The notes: generated by a model from the sequence alone, not told the origin. A DNA stretch of 60,236 bases from JAVBJN01 sp031546985 (GCA_031546985.1 JAVBJN010000036.1:1-60236), one strand, 5' to 3'. Shown: positions 9,790 through 17,471, counted from the stretch's first letter. Made by a program: numbers and translations.

Positions 9790-9988
9790 TATTATTTATG
9801 TTTCGAGCTTGCTGGAATTGCCAGCCGCTGTTTTAAGACCAGATTTTAACCCGATTCATCTCCCGGAGTAAAAGGCTTGTTTAATCCGGAAACGCCCACA
9901 GGCAAGGGTCTGCGCTGTTATACACACCCCGTGAAAAACTATATTCGTTGAAGTTCAACCGCGGATTTACTTTTACGTTACCGAAAGG

Positions 9989-10155
9989 CTTAAGGTTCTT
10001 TTTATCAAGTATTGAAAGATTAAAAGGGAATGCTGTGCAAATCAGCAGCTGACCCGCAACTGTAAGTAACAATACTGCTGGCCTCACTAAATGCCATTGT
10101 TCCGGGTCAGGAACGAGAAGGCGGCCAGCAGGTTACGAGCCAGGATACCTGCCTA
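9989..10155 (+). ncRNA. Cobalamin (B12) riboswitch upstream of nrdBA
   Basis: The conserved core is readable in order: an early GGTTC segment, ATTAAAAGGGAATGC, GTGCAAATCAGCAGCTGAC, then CCCGCAACTGTAAGT (the B12-box region), and the closing GAGCCAGGATACCTGCC. The spacing matches a complete aptamer. About 120 bases follow before the nrdB start and include a small ACGG/CCGT hairpin (about 10217-10228), a candidate expression platform. In known cases, B12 binding represses genes for B12-independent class I ribonucleotide reductase when a B12-dependent class II enzyme is present. That logic is inferred here. Confidence 0.88.
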
Positions 10156-10274
10156 TAGCCCATGTTCAATAACTTTCGCGGTAAAGTTGTGACAGGATAT
10201 TTCAGCCCACGCTGATACGGCTTTCCGTCGCCTGTTCCTTCCTCCCCGCACTAACCGAATAAAGATTTTCAGTT

Positions 10275-11249
10275 ATGCAAACCACAGAAAATGAAATTCT
10301 GCTAAAGGAAAACAAGGACAGGTTTGTTCTGTTGCCCATTAACTATCCCAAAGTTTGGGAAATGTATAAGCGCCACGAAGCCAGCTTCTGGACTGCAGAA
10401 GAGATTGACCTGTCTGCCGACCAGAAAGACTGGGATAAGATGAAGAACGAAGAGCGTCACTTTATCTCTCACGTTCTGGCGTTTTTCGCCGCCAGTGATG
10501 GTATCGTAAACGAAAACCTGGCCGTAAACTTTATGAGCGAAGTGCAGATCCCCGAAGCACGTTGTTTTTACGGTTTCCAGATTATGATGGAAAATATTCA
10601 CTCAGAAACCTATGCGTTGCTGATTGACACCTATATTAAAGATCCGGTAGAAAAAGATAAACTGTTCCACGCCATTGAAACTGTGGATTGCGTGAAGAAA
10701 AAAGCGGAATGGGCACTGCGCTGGATCGAAAACGGTTCTTTTGCAGAGCGCCTTGTGGCTTTCGCGGCGGTAGAAGGTATTTTCTTCAGTGGTAGCTTCT
10801 GTTCTATTTTCTGGTTAAAGAAACGTGGCCTCATGCCAGGTTTAACCTTCTCTAATGAGCTCATCAGCCGCGATGAGGGTATGCACTGCGAGTTTGCTTG
10901 TCTGCTGTACAGCATGTTACAAACCAAACTGTCGGTAGAGCAGGTAACCGCTATCATCACCGATGCAGTAGCCATTGAAAAAGAATTTGTAACCGACTCT
11001 TTGCCTGTAGACCTGATTGGTATGAACAGCAAACTGATGAGCCAATACATCGAGTTTGTAGCCGACCGCTGGCTGGCAGAGCTGGGTTGTCCTAAATATT
11101 ACAATGCGTCCAATCCTTTCGATTTCATGGAAATGATTTCGCTGCAAGGCAAAACCAACTTCTTCGAAAAACGCGTAGGCGATTACCAGAAGAGTGGTGT
11201 AATGGGCGACAAATCACAGCAGGTATTTACACTGGACGAGGATTTTTAG
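10275..11249 (+). CDS. nrdB: Ribonucleoside-diphosphate reductase, small (R2) subunit, class Ia
   Basis: This 324-residue diiron-tyrosyl radical subunit pairs with NrdA to reduce ribonucleoside diphosphates. Iron ligands are visible at Asp45 (WTAEEID), Glu106 and His109 (ENIHSE), and in the later NELISRDEGMHCEF segment. Tyr113, four residues after His109, is at the radical position. The C-terminal FTLDEDF is the tail that docks in the large subunit and resembles eukaryotic R2. The sequence is of the eukaryote-like R2 type that Bacteroidota carry. It is the first gene behind the cobalamin riboswitch, and nrdA follows 236 bases later with a palindromic repeat in the gap. Confidence 0.96.
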   Translation: MQTTENEILLKENKDRFVLLPINYPKVWEMYKRHEASFWTAEEIDLSADQKDWDKMKNEERHFISHVLAFFAASDGIVNENLAVNFMSEVQIPEARCFYGFQIMMENIHSETYALLIDTYIKDPVEKDKLFHAIETVDCVKKKAEWALRWIENGSFAERLVAFAAVEGIFFSGSFCSIFWLKKRGLMPGLTFSNELISRDEGMHCEFACLLYSMLQTKLSVEQVTAIITDAVAIEKEFVTDSLPVDLIGMNSKLMSQYIEFVADRWLAELGCPKYYNASNPFDFMEMISLQGKTNFFEKRVGDYQKSGVMGDKSQQVFTLDEDF

Positions 11250-11261
11250 GATTGAAAATGA

Positions 11262-11368
11262 TGTCATGCTGCCCGGAGGTACGAAGGAGCAGCATCTCAC
11301 TGGAAAGAGATCCTGCATTTCGCCGACCCACCACACCGGGCCAGCGCTTGGCTCAACGCAGGATGACC
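11262..11368. repeat. Palindromic repeat element between nrdB and nrdA
   Basis: This intergenic block begins TGTCATGCTGC and ends GCAGGATGACC, so its ends form imperfect terminal inverted repeats. Inside are GAGGTACGA-like and GATCCTGC-like pieces shared with the tandem units at 13920-14251. It looks like a non-coding REP/MITE-type element inserted in the nrd operon. Confidence 0.65.
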
Positions 11369-11485
11369 ATGTGAATACGATTAGCAAGTAATTTGAAATA
11401 TTAATGAAGTGCTGTTTTAATGAAGTATGAGGATATTTTAACTCATTACTAATTGCTCAGTACTTGATTCTCAAAATAAATTCAT

Positions 11486-13858
11486 ATGTACGTAGTAAAA
11501 CGCAGCGGCAAAACGGAAGCCGTAAAGTTTGATAAAATTACCGCCCGCATCGAGAAACTGTCTTACGGATTGCACCGCGAGTATGTTGATTCTATTGATG
11601 TAGCCAAAAAAGTAATTCAAGGTTTGTATGATGGTGTAACCACTACAGAACTGGATAACCTGGCCGCGGAAACTGCTGCTTCTTTAACCGTAAAGCACCC
11701 CGATTATGCGCAGCTGGCTGCACGTATTGCGGTAAGTAACCTGCATAAAAATACCAACAAGAGTTTCTACGAAACCATGAGCCTCTTGTACAATTTCCAC
11801 GATAAACATAATGGCAAACATATTCCCCTGCTGGACGATACCATCTGGGAAATCATCGAAGCCAACCGTGATGTACTGGATTCTTCTATCATCTACGACC
11901 GCGACTTTGGATACGATTACTTCGGTTTCAAAACCCTGGAGAAATCTTACCTGATGAAGGTAGATGGCAAGATCGTAGAGCGTCCGCAACACATGCTTAT
12001 GCGTGTAGCTATCGGTATCCACAAACACGATATCGAGCAGGCGATCAAGACTTACGATATGATGAGTGAGCGTTGGTTTACCCACGCCACGCCTACGCTG
12101 TTCAACGCTGGTACGCCTAAACCGCAGATGTCTTCGTGCTTCCTGCTTACCATGAAGGACGATAGCATCGAAGGTATTTATGATACCCTGAAACAGTGTG
12201 CTAAGATCTCTCAAAGCGCTGGTGGTATTGGTTTGAGCATTCACAACATCCGTGCTACAGGTTCTTTCATTAACGGAACCAATGGTACCAGCAACGGTAT
12301 TGTACCTATGCTGCGTGTGTTTAACGACACTGCCCGTTATGTAGACCAGGGTGGAGGAAAACGTAAAGGCGCATTTGCTATTTACATTGAGCCATGGCAT
12401 GCCGATGTGTTTGAATTCCTGGATCTGCGTAAAAACCACGGTAAGGAAGAGATGCGCGCCCGCGACTTGTTCTACGCACTGTGGATCTGCGATCTGTTTA
12501 TGAAACGTGTAGAGGAAAACGGCGACTGGAGCCTGTTTTGCCCCAATGAAGCACCCGGACTGGCCGAAAGCTGGGGCGAAGAATTTGAAAAACTGTATAC
12601 CCAATACGAAATGGAAGGCCGCGCCCGTAAAACGGTTAAAGCGCAGGACCTTTGGTTTGCCATCCTGGAGTCTCAGATCGAAACCGGTACGCCTTATATG
12701 CTGTATAAAGATGCCTGCAACAGCAAGAGCAACCAGCAGAACCTGGGCACCATCCGTAGCTCTAACCTGTGTACCGAAATCGTTGAGTATACCGCTCCTG
12801 ATGAAGTAGCAGTGTGCAACCTGGCTTCTATCGCGCTGCCTAAGTTTGTAGTAGACGGCCGTTTCGACCACGAAAAATTATACGAAGTTTCTTACCAGGT
12901 TACCATTAACCTGAACCGCATTATCGATCACAACTACTACCCGGTAGAAGAGGCTGAGCGTTCCAATATGCGCCACCGCCCGATTGGTATTGGTGTGCAG
13001 GGATTGGCCGATGCATTTGTGCAACTGCGCCTGCCTTTCGAGTCAGACGAAGCTAAAATGCTGAACAAAGAGATCTTCGAAACCATTTACTTCGCCGGCC
13101 TTACCGCTTCTAACGATCTGGCCAAGAAAGACGGCACTTACGAAACCTACGAAGGAAGCCCTGTTTCCAAAGGCATTCTCCAGTATGATATGTGGGGTGT
13201 AACGCCAACCGACCGTTGGGATTGGGATGTGCTGAAAGCATCGATCAAACAGCATGGTGTGCGCAACTCGCTGTTGCTGGCGCCGATGCCTACTGCATCT
13301 ACTTCACAGATCCTGGGCAACAATGAGTGTTTCGAACCCTTTACCAGCAATATTTATGTGCGTCGGGTACTGAGTGGTGAGTTCATTATTGTGAACAAAT
13401 TCCTGCTGCACGATCTGGTAGATCTGGGCCTGTGGAACGAAACCATGAAAAACAAAATCATCACTGCCAACGGTTCTATCCAGGATATTCCTGAGATTCC
13501 GGCCGAGCTGAAAGAGCTGTACAAAACCGTTTGGGAAATTAAACAGCGTAGCATCATCGATATGGCCGCAGATCGTGGCGCATTCATTTGCCAGTCGCAG
13601 TCGCTCAACGTATTCGTACAGCAGCCTACGGTGGCCAAACTGAGCTCTATGCACTTCTACAGCTGGAAAAAAGGCCTCAAAACAGGTATGTACTATCTGC
13701 GTACACAGGCCGCGGCACAAGCCGTTCAGTTTACAGTAGAGAAGCAAGCCGAGCAGCAGTTTACCCCGGTGATGGGCCAGCAGTCGGATGATGTGCTGAA
13801 CGTACCCGAAGGTGCCGTGTGCACTATGGAAGAAGGTTGTGTAACCTGTAGCGCTTAA
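11486..13858 (+). CDS. nrdA: Ribonucleoside-diphosphate reductase, large (R1) subunit, class Ia
   Basis: This 790-residue catalytic subunit has an N-terminal ATP-cone (MYVVKRSGKTEAVKFDKI). The active-site Cys lies in PQMSSCFLL, and the radical-initiating core in SSNLCTEIVEY followed by EVAVCNLASI carries the conserved Asn-x-Cys-x-Glu and the second redox Cys. The C-terminal EEGCVTCSA holds the swinging cysteine pair that is re-reduced by thioredoxin or glutaredoxin. The presence of an ATP-cone implies allosteric inhibition by dATP. It follows nrdB and ends just before a strong terminator, making an nrdBA operon under the upstream B12 riboswitch. Confidence 0.96.
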   Translation: MYVVKRSGKTEAVKFDKITARIEKLSYGLHREYVDSIDVAKKVIQGLYDGVTTTELDNLAAETAASLTVKHPDYAQLAARIAVSNLHKNTNKSFYETMSLLYNFHDKHNGKHIPLLDDTIWEIIEANRDVLDSSIIYDRDFGYDYFGFKTLEKSYLMKVDGKIVERPQHMLMRVAIGIHKHDIEQAIKTYDMMSERWFTHATPTLFNAGTPKPQMSSCFLLTMKDDSIEGIYDTLKQCAKISQSAGGIGLSIHNIRATGSFINGTNGTSNGIVPMLRVFNDTARYVDQGGGKRKGAFAIYIEPWHADVFEFLDLRKNHGKEEMRARDLFYALWICDLFMKRVEENGDWSLFCPNEAPGLAESWGEEFEKLYTQYEMEGRARKTVKAQDLWFAILESQIETGTPYMLYKDACNSKSNQQNLGTIRSSNLCTEIVEYTAPDEVAVCNLASIALPKFVVDGRFDHEKLYEVSYQVTINLNRIIDHNYYPVEEAERSNMRHRPIGIGVQGLADAFVQLRLPFESDEAKMLNKEIFETIYFAGLTASNDLAKKDGTYETYEGSPVSKGILQYDMWGVTPTDRWDWDVLKASIKQHGVRNSLLLAPMPTASTSQILGNNECFEPFTSNIYVRRVLSGEFIIVNKFLLHDLVDLGLWNETMKNKIITANGSIQDIPEIPAELKELYKTVWEIKQRSIIDMAADRGAFICQSQSLNVFVQQPTVAKLSSMHFYSWKKGLKTGMYYLRTQAAAQAVQFTVEKQAEQQFTPVMGQQSDDVLNVPEGAVCTMEEGCVTCSA

Positions 13859-13884
13859 TCAGATTTGAACAACATTCAGATAGG

Positions 13885-13914
13885 AGCCCCCGCAACAATG
13901 CGGGGGCTTTTTTA
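13885..13914 (+). terminator. Intrinsic terminator of nrdBA
   Basis: AGCCCCCGCA and TGCGGGGGCT form a perfect 10-bp stem with a 4-base loop, followed by TTTTTTA. It lies 27 bases after the nrdA stop. Confidence 0.93.
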
Positions 13915-13919
13915 TTCTT

Positions 13920-14025
13920 TGTCATCCTGCGGAGTGAGGTACGAGCGAAAGCAGGATCTTTATTGGAGAGCTGCTGCTTCCCTCCTGCGTCCCCGCATGG
14001 TCGGGGCAGGCGGCGCCGCATGACA
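13920..14025. repeat. Palindromic tandem repeat, unit 1
   Basis: The unit starts TGTCATCCTGC and ends GCCGCATGACA, which are near-inverted ends. The left half contains ATCCTGC...GCAGGAT and the right half GTCCCC...GGGGCAGG, so the unit can fold into two internal hairpins. The next unit starts 122 bases later. Confidence 0.85.
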
Positions 14026-14041
14026 GACCAATTAACCCATT

Positions 14042-14148
14042 TGTCATCCTGCAGCGCGAGGCACGAGCGAAAGCAGGATCTCTATTGGAGAGCTGCTGCT
14101 TCCCTCCTGCGTCCCCGAAGGGTCGGGACAGGTGGGCGCCGCATGACA
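14042..14148. repeat. Palindromic tandem repeat, unit 2
   Basis: Closely similar to unit 1 along its length, with the same ends (TGTCATCCTGC, GCCGCATGACA) and the same 16-base linker type (GACCACTTAACCCATT). The changes lie mostly in the hairpin loop regions. Confidence 0.85.
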
Positions 14149-14164
14149 GACCACTTAACCCATT

Positions 14165-14251
14165 TGTCATCCTGCACCTGTGAGGTACGAACAGGAAGCA
14201 GGATCTCCTCTAAGACATACTGCTTCCTTCCTGCGCTGACGCAGCATGACA
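14165..14251. repeat. Palindromic tandem repeat, unit 3 (shortened)
   Basis: Begins TGTCATCCTGC at 123 bases from unit 2 and ends GCAGCATGACA, which restores a perfect inverted match to the TGTCAT(G/C)CTGC end. About 20 bases of the right-hand hairpin are missing relative to units 1 and 2. Confidence 0.8.
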
Positions 14252-14348
14252 TATCCTGTTTTGTTAAAATTATCATCGCTGAAAGCCTTACTGGTAAAGA
14301 CATTGAGCAGTGTCGTTAAGAAAAATGATAGTTTTATTACAAAATAAA

Positions 14349-14381
14349 TTTGGACGGTATTTACCAAACCAACTACTTTTG
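14349..14381 (+). promoter_or_regulatory. Bacteroidota-type promoter of the small-ORF/TROVE cluster
   Basis: TTTG (14349-14352), a 21-base spacer and TACTTTTG (14374-14381) match the -33/-7 consensus. No equally good element was found before the second small ORF or the TROVE gene, so all three may share this promoter. Confidence 0.65.
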
Positions 14382-14410
14382 CATCAACCCAAAAGGGAAG
14401 AAAAACAAAA

Positions 14411-14503
14411 ATGCAACGCTCGTATAAACATATTATTTGTAACAACTGGATGTTCACTTGTAAGGTGGGCAAACCGGGCGGGATATGTTATGACAGGGGC
14501 TAG
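14411..14503 (+). CDS. Candidate 30-residue peptide, or part of a structured leader RNA
   Basis: A short ORF starts about 25 bases after the predicted transcription start and ends 37 bases before a strong terminator. The peptide begins MQRSYKHIIC and is rich in aromatic residues, Cys and Gly. AACATAT (14428-14434) can pair with ATATGTT (14483-14489), so the segment may act as RNA instead. No family is recognised, and whether it is translated is unknown. It fits the pattern of a leader peptide before an attenuator, but no biased codon run is seen. Confidence 0.35.
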   Translation: MQRSYKHIICNNWMFTCKVGKPGGICYDRG

Positions 14504-14539
14504 GCAGATAAAACTGTACAACAGCACTCAACGATAACG

Positions 14540-14567
14540 AACCCGCCCTCAACAGGCGGGTTTTTTT
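14540..14567 (+). terminator. Intrinsic terminator after small ORF 1
   Basis: ACCCGCC (14541-14547) pairs with GGCGGGT (14555-14561), followed directly by seven Ts. It lies 21 bases before the start codon of the next small ORF, so it would stop most transcription into that ORF unless relieved. Confidence 0.9.
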
Positions 14568-14588
14568 ATAGCATTTACAACAAACAAA

Positions 14589-14777
14589 ATGGCAAACACA
14601 ACAATATTTTTCAGCAACCGACAGAATACCGTTACGCGTAACGTGCTGTGTAGCATGTGCTGGGCATATTGTGCCATTAAGGGTTCCATTTGCATGGTCA
14701 AGACATCGTTTAAACACATTTTTAACATGCATAAGCTGCCCACCTTTAGCCGACCGGAGTATATAACATACTTGTAG
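14589..14777 (+). CDS. Candidate 62-residue Cys-rich peptide, or structured RNA
   Basis: The ORF begins MANTTIFFSNRQ and contains four Cys in one stretch (LCSMCWAYCAIKGSIC). No family is recognised. Its DNA holds four small inverted repeats in close succession (14630-14697), which is unusual for coding sequence and suggests that the RNA structure may be what matters. It lies between two intrinsic terminators. The protein reading is low confidence. Confidence 0.35.
   Translation: MANTTIFFSNRQNTVTRNVLCSMCWAYCAIKGSICMVKTSFKHIFNMHKLPTFSRPEYITYL
14630..14697 (+). other. Run of consecutive small hairpins (possible structured ncRNA)
   Basis: In order: CGTTACGCGTAACG (a perfect palindrome, 14630-14643), TGCT-GTGT-AGCA (14644-14655), GGCA-TATTG-TGCC (14663-14675) and CCAT-TTGC-ATGG (14686-14697). 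Together with the terminator at 14807 they make a compact, highly structured transcript segment. Confidence 0.5.
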
Positions 14778-14806
14778 CGATATACAAAAACGAAAAACTG
14801 TATATA

Positions 14807-14838
14807 CCCGGACGGCTCCAACCGCCCGGGTTTTTTTA
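14807..14838 (+). terminator. Intrinsic terminator after small ORF 2
   Basis: CCCGGACGG (14807-14815) pairs with CCGCCCGGG (14822-14830) with one A-C mismatch and a 6-base loop, followed by seven Ts. It is 64 bases upstream of the TROVE/vWA gene. Confidence 0.88.
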
Positions 14839-14901
14839 TGCATCCGAAAGAAATAAACATCAGTAAAACATACGTCATCACCACCCAAAACAATAAACAT
14901 C

Positions 14902-15714
14902 ATGGCCGCCGAAAGCATCTTAGCCAGTTACCTGCTGGACAACATCAATGATTGGATCAACGACATACAACAACCCGAAGCCAGGCTCAAAGCCTTGAAA
15001 ATACTGGCTTCTACGGTTGTAATCCGGGAAAGACAAATCAAACCCTGGTTGTTTGTATACCTCTACCGCAAAGCCAAACTGCTCAAACCGGTAGAGATTG
15101 CCGTACTGGAAGAAGGCATTCTCAATGCCGCTCAGCTACTGTCTGGTTTTGAGCGTAACAAAAGAATCATCATCGCATCCGACATCAGTGCAAGCATGCA
15201 GCATCCGCTTACGAGTGCGCCTTACCTGCAACGGTTTGATGTGGGTATATTGCTCTCTATGTTGCTCCAGGATAAATGCCGCAGGCTTACATCCGGGTTT
15301 ATAGGCAATACTTTTAAACCGGTTAATTTCCCTAAAAGAAATGTGCTGCAGCAGTTGGATAACTACCGGGGATTGGAAGGAAGTGTAGGCTACGCCTGCT
15401 ATGTACCGGCTTTATTGAATGAATTGATTGCCAAAAGAAAGGTGGTGGATAAGATCTTTATCCTGACGGACCAGGATTGGGACGATCAGAACATGGCGTA
15501 TAAAATAGCCGAACAATGGAAAGCTTACAAGCAAATTGCACCTGCCGCCAAGCTGTACTGGATGAATTTGAGCAGCAGCAAAGGTATTGCCATCCGCATG
15601 GATAAGCTGGACCTGTACGTGGTAGAGGGCTGGAGCGATACCTTGTTCGATATTCTCCAGGTGGTACAGGGCAATCCTACCGCTTCTGAAGTTCAGCTGG
15701 CTGCCGCTTCTTAA
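14902..15714 (+). CDS. Short TROVE/vWA (Ro60-like) protein
   Basis: The 270 residues match the C-terminal half of Ro60/Rsr-type proteins. About 90 helical residues (with IKPWLFVYLYR and an ILNAAQLL helix) lead into a von Willebrand A domain. The metal-ion site is ASDISASM (about residues 92-99), followed later by KIFILTDQDW and KLYWMNLSSSKG. The spacing to the C-terminal GWSDTLFDILQ also follows Ro60. Full TROVE proteins have a ring of helical repeats of roughly 270 residues before the vWA domain; here most of that RNA-binding ring is absent. Bacterial relatives bind Y RNAs and assist RNA folding, repair or decay. Upstream lie two terminator-capped small units; a strong terminator follows the gene. 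Confidence 0.78.
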   Translation: MAAESILASYLLDNINDWINDIQQPEARLKALKILASTVVIRERQIKPWLFVYLYRKAKLLKPVEIAVLEEGILNAAQLLSGFERNKRIIIASDISASMQHPLTSAPYLQRFDVGILLSMLLQDKCRRLTSGFIGNTFKPVNFPKRNVLQQLDNYRGLEGSVGYACYVPALLNELIAKRKVVDKIFILTDQDWDDQNMAYKIAEQWKAYKQIAPAAKLYWMNLSSSKGIAIRMDKLDLYVVEGWSDTLFDILQVVQGNPTASEVQLAAAS

Positions 15715-15747
15715 ATGCTGCGGTGGTGTTGTGTTCTGATTTTATAA

Positions 15748-15784
15748 ACCACGCCGGGTACTTGTCCGCCCGGTGTGGTTTTTT
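15748..15784 (+). terminator. Intrinsic terminator of the TROVE/vWA gene
   Basis: ACCACGCCGGG (15748-15758) pairs with CCCGGTGTGGT (15769-15779) over 11 bp with one G-T pair, followed by TTTTTTA. Confidence 0.93.
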
Positions 15785-15858
15785 ATAGTGTGGCTATTTT
15801 GAGAGAAAGGAACGCGCAGGAATCCTCCAAATCAGACATCAAAAAATCAGACATCTTT

Positions 15859-16512
15859 TTAGGGTTGTATAATACCTTCCTTAACCGCATACAGCGCCAG
15901 TTCGGTCGTATTGCGCAGGCCCAGTTTGCGGAGAATGTTTCTGCGGTGGGTATGTACGGTAAAAATACTGAGGGTCAGTTTTTCGGCAATGTTGCGGGTA
16001 GCACGCCCTTCGGCTACCATTTTCATAATCTCCATTTCGCGGCCCGAGAGGCATGGCGTAGCGCACACATCACACAGGCTATCGGCCTTGTCGTTTACAA
16101 TCACTTCCATCATACGGGCACAAAAATATTTGCGACCCCAGTAGCAGGTATACAGCGCTTTAATCACTTCTTCTTTGGCACAGTCTCTCGACAGCACACA
16201 ATGAATACCCGATCCCATCAGGCTGGTCATGTTTTCTTTGGTATTGTGCCCGCAAATAGCCATCACCGGCATGTTAGGCGCCAGCTCTTTGGCCTGCTGC
16301 AATAACGTATCCGAAAAAGCAGAACGGATATCATACGCTGTAATCAGAATGTCAGGCGTTTTATCGCTGATGGCAGCCAGGGTTTGCTCCGGCGTAGTGC
16401 AGGTAGCCGTTACCACAAAGCCAGGCGCTTTTTCGATCAGTGCCTGTAAGCCTTCTGCAAAAATGGTTTGGGTGTCTGCAATCAATACGGTTATGGCTGA
16501 TGGTTTTTCCAC
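15859..16512 (-). CDS. LuxR/NarL-type regulator with degenerate receiver domain
   Basis: Of 217 residues, 1-120 form a receiver-like domain and about 150-215 a LuxR helix-turn-helix (LSGREMEIMKMVAEGRATRN, then TVHTHRRNILRKLGL). The phospho-acceptor site is changed: the expected Asp position in PDILITAYD is Ala59, with an Asp displaced by two residues. The usual Lys near residue 109 is Arg (VLSRDC), and only one of the acidic pair is left (IADTQ). It probably works without standard phosphorylation. No kinase gene is adjacent in the same orientation. It is divergent from the following two-component/efflux operon. Confidence 0.85.
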   Translation of the reverse strand: MEKPSAITVLIADTQTIFAEGLQALIEKAPGFVVTATCTTPEQTLAAISDKTPDILITAYDIRSAFSDTLLQQAKELAPNMPVMAICGHNTKENMTSLMGSGIHCVLSRDCAKEEVIKALYTCYWGRKYFCARMMEVIVNDKADSLCDVCATPCLSGREMEIMKMVAEGRATRNIAEKLTLSIFTVHTHRRNILRKLGLRNTTELALYAVKEGIIQP

Positions 16513-16744
16513 TTTTTATGAGTTTGAAACCGAAAAGTAGCAGCAATCTCACAATTGTTATTTCGTAATAGGGAATAATACTTACATAAATCGGAAAAAA
16601 AATAAGCTGTAGGGTGGCAATTGTTGATTTTGAATGATGAAGATATGAGCGTAAGTTTTACTAACTTGTTGGGCGAAGACCAGTAGCACGGTGTCGTTTT
16701 CATATTTTAAGGAGATTTTCAGCTGCGGCCTTCGCCAAGTATCC

Positions 16745-16752
16745 TAAGTTTG
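16745..16752 (+). promoter_or_regulatory. Candidate -7 element of the efflux regulon
   Basis: TAAGTTTG fits TAnnTTTG and lies 19 bases before the response-regulator start codon. No TTTG is at the usual upstream distance; TTTC at 16717-16720 is 24 bases away. The rest of the 260-base divergent gap holds two CAATTGTT motifs (about 16553 and 16618) that might be operator sites. Confidence 0.4.
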
Positions 16753-16771
16753 ACCTACAATTCGTAAGCAT

Positions 16772-17461
16772 ATGCAGAAAATCCTGGTGGTAGAAGATGA
16801 GGTAAAGGTGGCCAACGCTGTACAAAAGGGGCTGGAAGAAAATGGTTTTTCTGTACAGGTAGCCTACGATGGGCGCATGGGCATGAGTATGGCCAGGGGC
16901 GAAACCTACGATCTGGTAATACTGGATCTGAACCTGCCGCACTTTAACGGGTATGAGTTGTGCGATGCCATCCGGCAAAAAAACGCGCAGATCCCCGTTA
17001 TTATGCTTACCGCATTGGGTACCACCGAAGATAAAATGCTGGCTTTTGAACTGGGTGCCGACGACTACCTGGTAAAACCGTTCGATTTCCGCGAGCTGCT
17101 GGCCCGTATCAAAGCGCTGCTCAAACGTTCTGCCCCAGATTTTAAAAGTGCGGGCAATTCAAGGCTGGAAGTTGGCGATCTGATCATCGACCGCGATAAA
17201 AAAGAAGCAAGCCGCTCTGGAAAAAAAATAAACCTCACCGCTAAAGAATACCAGTTGCTCGAATTTTTGGCGCTCAACGAAGGCAAAGTGATCTCCAAAG
17301 CCACCATTGCCGAAAAGGTGTGGGATATTGATTTCGATACGGGTACCAATATCATTGAAGTGTACATCAATTTCCTGCGCAAAAAGATAGACAAGGATTT
17401 CGATTCCAAACTGCTGCATACCAAAACCGGTATGGGTTATTATTTATCAGAAGAAGCCTGA
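16772..17461 (+). CDS. OmpR-family response regulator
   Basis: The 229-residue protein has an intact receiver: acidic residues in VVEDE, phospho-acceptor Asp52 (VILDLNLP), Thr80 (IMLTA) and Lys102 (LVKPF). A C-terminal winged-helix DNA-binding domain includes LTAKEYQLLEFLALNEGKVI and VYINFLRKKID. It is the first gene of a plus-strand cluster with a sensor kinase and a tripartite metal-type RND pump, the arrangement known from CusRS/CzcRS systems. It therefore probably activates the pump in response to a metal ion. The kinase gene follows after 10 bases. Confidence 0.94.
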   Translation: MQKILVVEDEVKVANAVQKGLEENGFSVQVAYDGRMGMSMARGETYDLVILDLNLPHFNGYELCDAIRQKNAQIPVIMLTALGTTEDKMLAFELGADDYLVKPFDFRELLARIKALLKRSAPDFKSAGNSRLEVGDLIIDRDKKEASRSGKKINLTAKEYQLLEFLALNEGKVISKATIAEKVWDIDFDTGTNIIEVYINFLRKKIDKDFDSKLLHTKTGMGYYLSEEA

Positions 17462-17471
17462 TGCCCGCTGC

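Noticed and set aside
9881..10087. Minus-strand 68-codon ORF across the riboswitch
   Set aside because: It overlaps conserved aptamer bases and has no promoter or similarity; the open frame is chance.
11684..12871. A 395-codon minus-strand ORF inside nrdA
   Set aside because: It is a shadow of nrdA, whose motifs are complete; the translation shows no recognisable protein.
13920..14251. CRISPR array
   Set aside because: Three units of 87-107 bases with short, nearly identical linkers are not repeat-spacer units, and no cas genes are near.
14167..14918. Minus-strand ORFs of 101, 154 and 114 codons
   Set aside because: They run antisense through terminators and a repeat unit, with no promoter on that strand and no recognisable protein.
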